DNA of 36,387 nt, taken from assembly GCF_000485595.1 (NCBI RefSeq), contig NW_014577147.1:348165-384551 (forward strand), given 5' to 3'. The number at the start of each line of letters is the position of its first letter. Position 1 is the stretch's first letter. The notes below the pieces were generated by a model. The model saw only the letters and a program-made list of their open reading frames with translations. It had not been told where the DNA came from and made no database searches. This document shows positions 31,791-36,387 of the stretch, one piece after another. Origin of the DNA: Priapulus caudatus. Lineage: Eukaryota; Priapulida; Priapulimorpha; Priapulimorphida; Priapulidae. The translations under genes and the position numbers were made by a program.

Positions 31791-33179
31791 CGCTCTCGCC
31801 TTGCGTTTCTATGTCGTTTTGTCTAGTCGCTAAAAAGCTCTGACGGCTGCTATTGTGAGAAAATCTACATCGCCACTTTATAACTCCACTCAACGCATCT
31901 CATCTTACTTCTCAATCCGCCGTACCACCGCCATCCCATCTCGTCCTCATCTCTAATCTGACGTAATACAAGTTTTCGCTTGTTGCCTAATCGAACGGTG
32001 GTTGTTCGCTTTTACTAATCATACCCAATGTGTACTAGCATTAGAGACAAACAGCCTCCTGCGTACACACGACCTTGTTAATCCGTTTTCACGATCGTAA
32101 AGAATACGGTACCTGACAGGTAACGCCATGCAGTACACGGAGTACGTGTAACCATTTGTTAGACGAGGAAAGCGCGTCTATGCGCGCGTGTGTGCGTGCG
32201 TGCGCGCGCACGGGTATATGCGTGCATTCCTTGCGCTATGGTGCGATTACACAAATAGTCACTCTAACTTATTGTCCCTGATGAACCAAATTCAGATATT
32301 AACTCGCCTTAATATTGAGTCTACGTACAGTGGCCGTATGCTTCGTTCGAGTATGTGTTTGCATGTGTCTGTGTGCGTACATGCGTATGTGCGCGTGAGC
32401 ATGCACGCGGATGCACCTGAGCACGTTCGTAAGCGCGTGTATATAAACTTGTCACGAATTAATGGTAAAATACGACTTATCTCTCCGCAAGAAAGCAACA
32501 GCAGAAACTTGATTTGTGACAAAGATATCATTTGTGACCGTTAATTGGCGCTTTCCGCTTGATAGAGAGGCTAAGATGCTACTTCTGTATACACTTTCGC
32601 ATCTGCTGCTTTCTGCGAATGCAAATAATAACGCAAGTCCATCACTTCATAAGCACTGAATCTTCTATTATATTAAGTGAAAAAAATCAGAATATATGTT
32701 CAGCTTCTATTACACGCTTTCATTCATCATTACAAAGAACAGCTTGTGGCATTTTAAAAAACAAGCATAAAGTTATGTTCTGTGCTAGCTATCGTATTTT
32801 ATGATAAGTAATTTTGGTGTTTGTTGATTAAAGCTTATACATTCACTATATATCTATCCTACTATTTTCTACATATTTTAATTCATCGGATTACAACCCA
32901 AACAATATTTAAAATACATGCCGCACCCTATAACATTCCACCAACATCTTAGCATTGGGTCCTTCATTCTACTGTTTTACCTTAATATACTTCATGCATT
33001 ACCTTATTACTTAGGATCACGCACTCGCACTGGTTATACTTGGCCTGCTCACACCAGGGAGACGTGATACAGAAGCTGCCTCCACCAGTACGCTTCCATC
33101 GCTAACAAGAATCACTCTTGTCTAGCATTCTTAACTACATCGTTCTTGTTTTATATTATAATACCATTATCACTCCTCC
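31791..33179. other. Mostly unique sequence with GT/GC patches
   Basis: GCGC/GTGC-rich patches at 32178-32215 and 32343-32440. The frames at 32188-32804 are not recognisable. From about 32830 the composition shifts to A, T and C with few G on the + strand, leading into the 72-bp repeat. Confidence 0.5.
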
Positions 33180-33435
33180 TATAACTATCACTATGCCAAC
33201 CTTATACTAATCACTATATATATCATCCTTACTAAACGGTATACCACCCTCACAATATTCACTATACCACCTTTACCTATCACTATAACTTCAATAATGT
33301 TTACTATATGACCCTATAATAGTTCACTAGAAGCCACACATCTATACCTATCACTATAACTCCAATACTGTATACTAGTATATGACCCTTTAACTGTTCA
33401 CTATGCCACATGCATCTACCTATCACTATTGCTAT
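33180..33435. repeat. ~72-bp tandem repeat
   Basis: The landmark ACCTATCACTATAACT occurs at 33275 and 33346, with ACCTATCACTATT at 33418, giving periods of 71 and 72. Between landmarks the order CAATA.TGT, TATATGACCCT, TGTTCACTA or AGTTCACTA, GCCACA is conserved. A more degenerate unit starts near 33185. The + strand is very poor in G. Confidence 0.82.
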
Positions 33436-33465
33436 GTACCAACCATTACTTATGCTCAAGGGATA

Positions 33466-33753
33466 TTGTCGTATCATGTACTACAGATATGTACCCGAAG
33501 TACATATATGTACACAAAGTGTACCAGACTTGTACTACAGAAGTGTACCCTAACCTTAACACTAACCCTAACCCTAACCCTAACCCTAACCTTAACCCTA
33601 ACCCTAATCCTAACCCTAAACATTCCTCATATAAAAATATAAACATAATACTAAACAACCTAAAACTACCTCCTAATTATATAAAAATATAAACATAATA
33701 CTAAACAACCTAAAACTACCTCGGGTACATATCTGTAGTACCTGATACGACAA
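33466..33753. mobile_element. 33-bp TIR element with CCCTAA core
   Basis: The 33 bases at 33466-33498 and the reverse complement of 33721-33753 differ at one position only; both begin TTGTCGTATCA and end GTACCCGA. Outside them GGG on the left and CCC on the right still pair after three mismatches. The 288-bp element holds, in order: the left TIR; GTAC-rich short repeats (TGTACTACAGATATGTACCC at 33477 and a variant at 33531); a CCCTAA array (33548-33619); and a 50-bp tandem duplication (43 identical bases at 33630-33672 and 33680-33722) that abuts the right TIR. It has no coding capacity and would be a non-autonomous element. No clear target-site duplication was found. Confidence 0.9.
33548..33619 (-). 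repeat. Interstitial telomeric array (CCCTAA)n
   Basis: About twelve CCCTAA units, several perfect in a row (33564-33588), others CCTTAA, CACTAA or TCCTAA. The G-rich strand is the minus strand, opposite to the arrays at 24.1 and 25.5 kb. It is moderately decayed, intermediate between those two. Confidence 0.95.
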
Positions 33754-35197
33754 CGACCCCATCTGCATTACTAATCAGTAATCACTATACTGTCAATACT
33801 AGTTATTACGTTAGTAGTTACGATACCACCGACAGCAAGCAATGTACCGTTGTTACACATAACATGCCGCCATTAACACGCCGAGTGTGTGCTCATTAAT
33901 ATCTTACACCGTTAATATCATTAGACCTACCATTATATGCAGGTGACTACATATCCCACCTTACGTGTCGTGGGCAACACTGAGGCGTACACAATGCAAG
34001 ACCGCCTTCGCAGCTGTCCTAAATACACGAACTGTACTCGCAGTCCATCGAATACTGTACAATAAAAGATTAATAGATGTCTGGCAGAACAGTGATAGAT
34101 CATAGAGTGAAAGCATCACGCACCTGACAAGTAGCTACTCACCGTCCTGCCAAGCCCCTCCAACAAAGACAAGAAAAAGCAACAGAAAAACAAGAGTATA
34201 AATGCATCAGTAGATTGAGCGCATGCATATTTTATGTCGTCTGCTTCAATTCATTATCATCGATTAACCTCAGTATGAATGCACGTCATTTAGCGGCGCA
34301 AACAGCAGCAGCAACGTTCGGGCACAGCGCATGTGCCAGCGAACCAGCAGGCACGGCGGTAAAACGCTAACATGCAAAAAAACGCCGGCCGAAGAGACGC
34401 TGATGCTGCCATTGTTCCCGCGACCGCGCGAGAGAAATGGCTTCTCTTCCGCACTCCAAAGGTAAAAAGCGACTAGCTAAGCAGCTTTCTCGCGGCGTGC
34501 TACCGTGGATAACCAAGGTTCGATGCTGTCGGCGGATATCGATCCACTTAGCAGCTTCTGTATAGTGATTATAATAATAATTTCGACGCCTAACCGATGA
34601 GTTAATGGGAGAAATAGGAGAAGAAACGTGCTCAGCTCGCGCTGGCCATGTACCCATGGGAGAGACAGAGCAGTGAACAACGCAGACACATGCATACACG
34701 CGCCCACGCGAACATACAGTCGGCGGCTGCCAATACGTAAACATTCATGGATGGCCTTTATAAAAGATTCCTAACCGTTTTGCGTTATTTATCAGTCGTC
34801 CATTAGCGCGACGTGGCGAGCCTTGCATCGGAGAACATTGTGCACCCCGATCTAAACGTAGTCATGAAATTTAGCTGCATAATTTGTTGCAAATTATCTA
34901 GAGAGTCGAACGGAACATGGATTGGGGAATCAGCGGATGCATTCTGGTAGAACAATGACGACGTTTAGTGACTCCCACACGTATTGCGAGCACAGAACTA
35001 CATTAAGATAAAACGATAGTCAACGCCTTAACCTATCCACAAACATCTACACCAGTACCACCGGCGAATACAATCAGAATCATTGCGATCTTATTTTCAG
35101 GCTAGCAAAACCCTTTACGCGCGCGCAATTCCCTATCAAACCCTAGCGCTTTTAACGTCTTGATCAATCCAAAGAGTGTATATTTGTTATCCCATTA
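33754..35197. other. 1.4 kb unique sequence, no gene seen
   Basis: Mixed sequence. The minus frames at 34367-34744 (125 codons) and 34477-34707 overlap each other and have no recognisable domain. Confidence 0.5.
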
Positions 35198-35253
35198 TCT
35201 CTCTCTCTCGCTTTTTTTTCTCTCTCTATCTCTCGCTCTCGCTCTCGCTCTCG

Positions 35254-35302
<49 letters not shown>

Positions 35303-35310
35303 GCTCTCTA
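35198..35310. repeat. CT microsatellite with CTCGCT units
   Basis: (CT)n, a T8 run, then five CTCGCT hexamers at about 35233-35263, then (CT)n and CTAT variants to 35310. Confidence 0.95.
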
Positions 35311-36114
35311 GTACAGTGTCCACGCTTTCGATACCTGACGGCTCAGATCTGATGTGGCAGTGATGAAGAGCTGACGTAACAAAACAATAATTGCTGATAG
35401 CGATGCCTCTAGTTGATTGGGTGCCCCATGCACGTTCATTACTAACTCACTAGCAAACTGAGAGATAGAACGAACGTCGCGTTTCTGCCAACGCAGTGAA
35501 GCCAGTCATAAAGTTGCGAGGGGCATCTTTAGCGTTAGATTTGTTCCACTCCCTGCGGGCATCGCTGTGGGTCTGGACGTATAGTTAGTCCGCTAGCTAT
35601 ATAAGTGAGCGTATTAAAACCTCGTCAGTATGTAGTACCTCCTCTTGGTTCGCTTCCCAGCGTGTTAAGGTTACAGCGGTTATAGGTGCCCCAACAAGCT
35701 CTTAATGTTCACCGGTGAAATCGCCAATAAAAGACAAGCGTATAAACAGTGCCCCGCTGTTCGCAGTCTACAGCAATTATTATACAGCGTCGTCAGCGTG
35801 TGGCGCAACCCCGATGACACGATCACTGCCGATCACAGCAAATTGGTAAAGACACGCGTGTAAGAAAGGAGGAACGCAGCACCACAGTATTGCGTTATGG
35901 ATATGTGCAGACGCCGAATGGGTGGATATATACAGGGGTTTTTAACCGACACGGTCCTCTGCTCGGTCATGCAGGTAAGCTAAGATTTCACAGTTCACCT
36001 TTACAAGGAATGACAGAGCAGGTGTCCACTTAATTGTTGTCTAACCCGACCCCCACCCACTGGCCTCCGCCATGCGCCCACATACGCAGCAACATTTCGC
36101 TTTGCGTTTGAACC
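35311..36114. other. Unique sequence, no gene seen
   Basis: Mixed sequence with stops in all frames. Composition becomes C-rich from about 36040. Confidence 0.55.
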
Positions 36115-36387
36115 ACCCTGCCCTCGTCCCCCAGCCAGGCTACCTGCCCAACCCCATCATGCCTTGCCCCAGCCCACCATCCCCTTGCACCATCCATTGT
36201 GTCTTTCCCCTCCCTATCATGCATTGCCCCACCCCATCATGCTTTTACCCGCTCCGCCATGGCCCTGCCCCGCCCCATCATGCACTAACCTGCTCTATCA
36301 GGCCCCTTGCCCCACCCCATCATGCCCTTTGCCCCGCCCCATCATGTCCCTCGCTCCGCCCCATCATGCCCTTTGCCCCGCCCCATC
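36115..36387. repeat. C-rich minisatellite, ~22-bp unit, runs off window
   Basis: Units of the type CCCCGCCCCATCATGCCCTT, 18-23 bp long. They are most regular at the right edge (36310-36387) and degenerate to the left. CCCCATCATGC is the most constant part. The array continues past the window. The minus-strand frame at 36030-36224 is a repeat shadow. The G-rich minus strand has runs of four G, so secondary structure is plausible. Confidence 0.92.

Noticed and set aside
36030-36224. 64-codon minus-strand frame rich in Gly, Trp and Val
   Set aside because: It is a translation of the degenerate C-rich minisatellite.

Overview
This window looks like non-coding, repeat-rich nuclear DNA from a eukaryote, most likely a metazoan. 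I found no open reading frame with a recognisable domain, no convincing exon series, and no rRNA, tRNA or snRNA gene. The evidence for a eukaryote is the density of di- and tetranucleotide microsatellites (GT, CT/GA, GTGC, CTCA, CTGT), several minisatellites, foldback elements, and repeated runs of the telomere hexamer TTAGGG/CCCTAA. TTAGGG is the usual hexamer of vertebrates and most non-arthropod, non-nematode invertebrates. CpG dinucleotides look common by eye and there are no vertebrate-type SINEs or LINEs that I recognise, so I lean toward an invertebrate. I cannot name a taxon.

Layout. 1-875 is imperfect GT-rich then GA-rich DNA. 1875-2447 is a 20-bp minisatellite. 2809-3592 is a CT/CA block, an AAAGC array and a GT block. 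4141-4667 is a striking GTGC/ATGC/GTTT array with unit lengths in multiples of 4. 5026-5205 is a polypurine tract with a G-quadruplex motif. 5711-5954 is CT/GT repeat ending in a telomere-like motif. 8010-8505 and 9741-9802 are microsatellites. 10845-10985 is GAA-rich. 11893-13078 is a CT microsatellite holding an assembly gap of 922 N.

The middle of the window carries the mobile-element-like structures: a foldback element of about 0.7 kb with arms of about 320 bp (13743-14453), a diverged direct duplication of about 310 bp (16556-16871 and 16954-17263), and a compact element of nested inverted repeats (17504-17826). After a plain stretch come a CT tract and a GAGT/CTCA palindromic junction (20269-20900).

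The right third contains the most unusual material. Two interstitial telomeric arrays are each enclosed by inverted repeats, but of unrelated sequence: TTAGGG at 25494-25534 inside inverted 15-17 bp repeats (25426-25667), and CCCTAA at 33548-33619 inside near-perfect 33-bp terminal inverted repeats (33466-33753). A degenerate third telomeric tract lies at 24123-24270. Also here are a 60-bp satellite of 12 units (25764-26483), three short near-perfect hairpins (27802-28993), a 72-bp tandem repeat (33180-33435) and a C-rich minisatellite that runs off the window end (36115-36387).

No genes can be described as working together. If a gene crosses this window, the window would be intronic or flanking sequence. 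Nearly all long open frames here are by-products of stop-free repeats.
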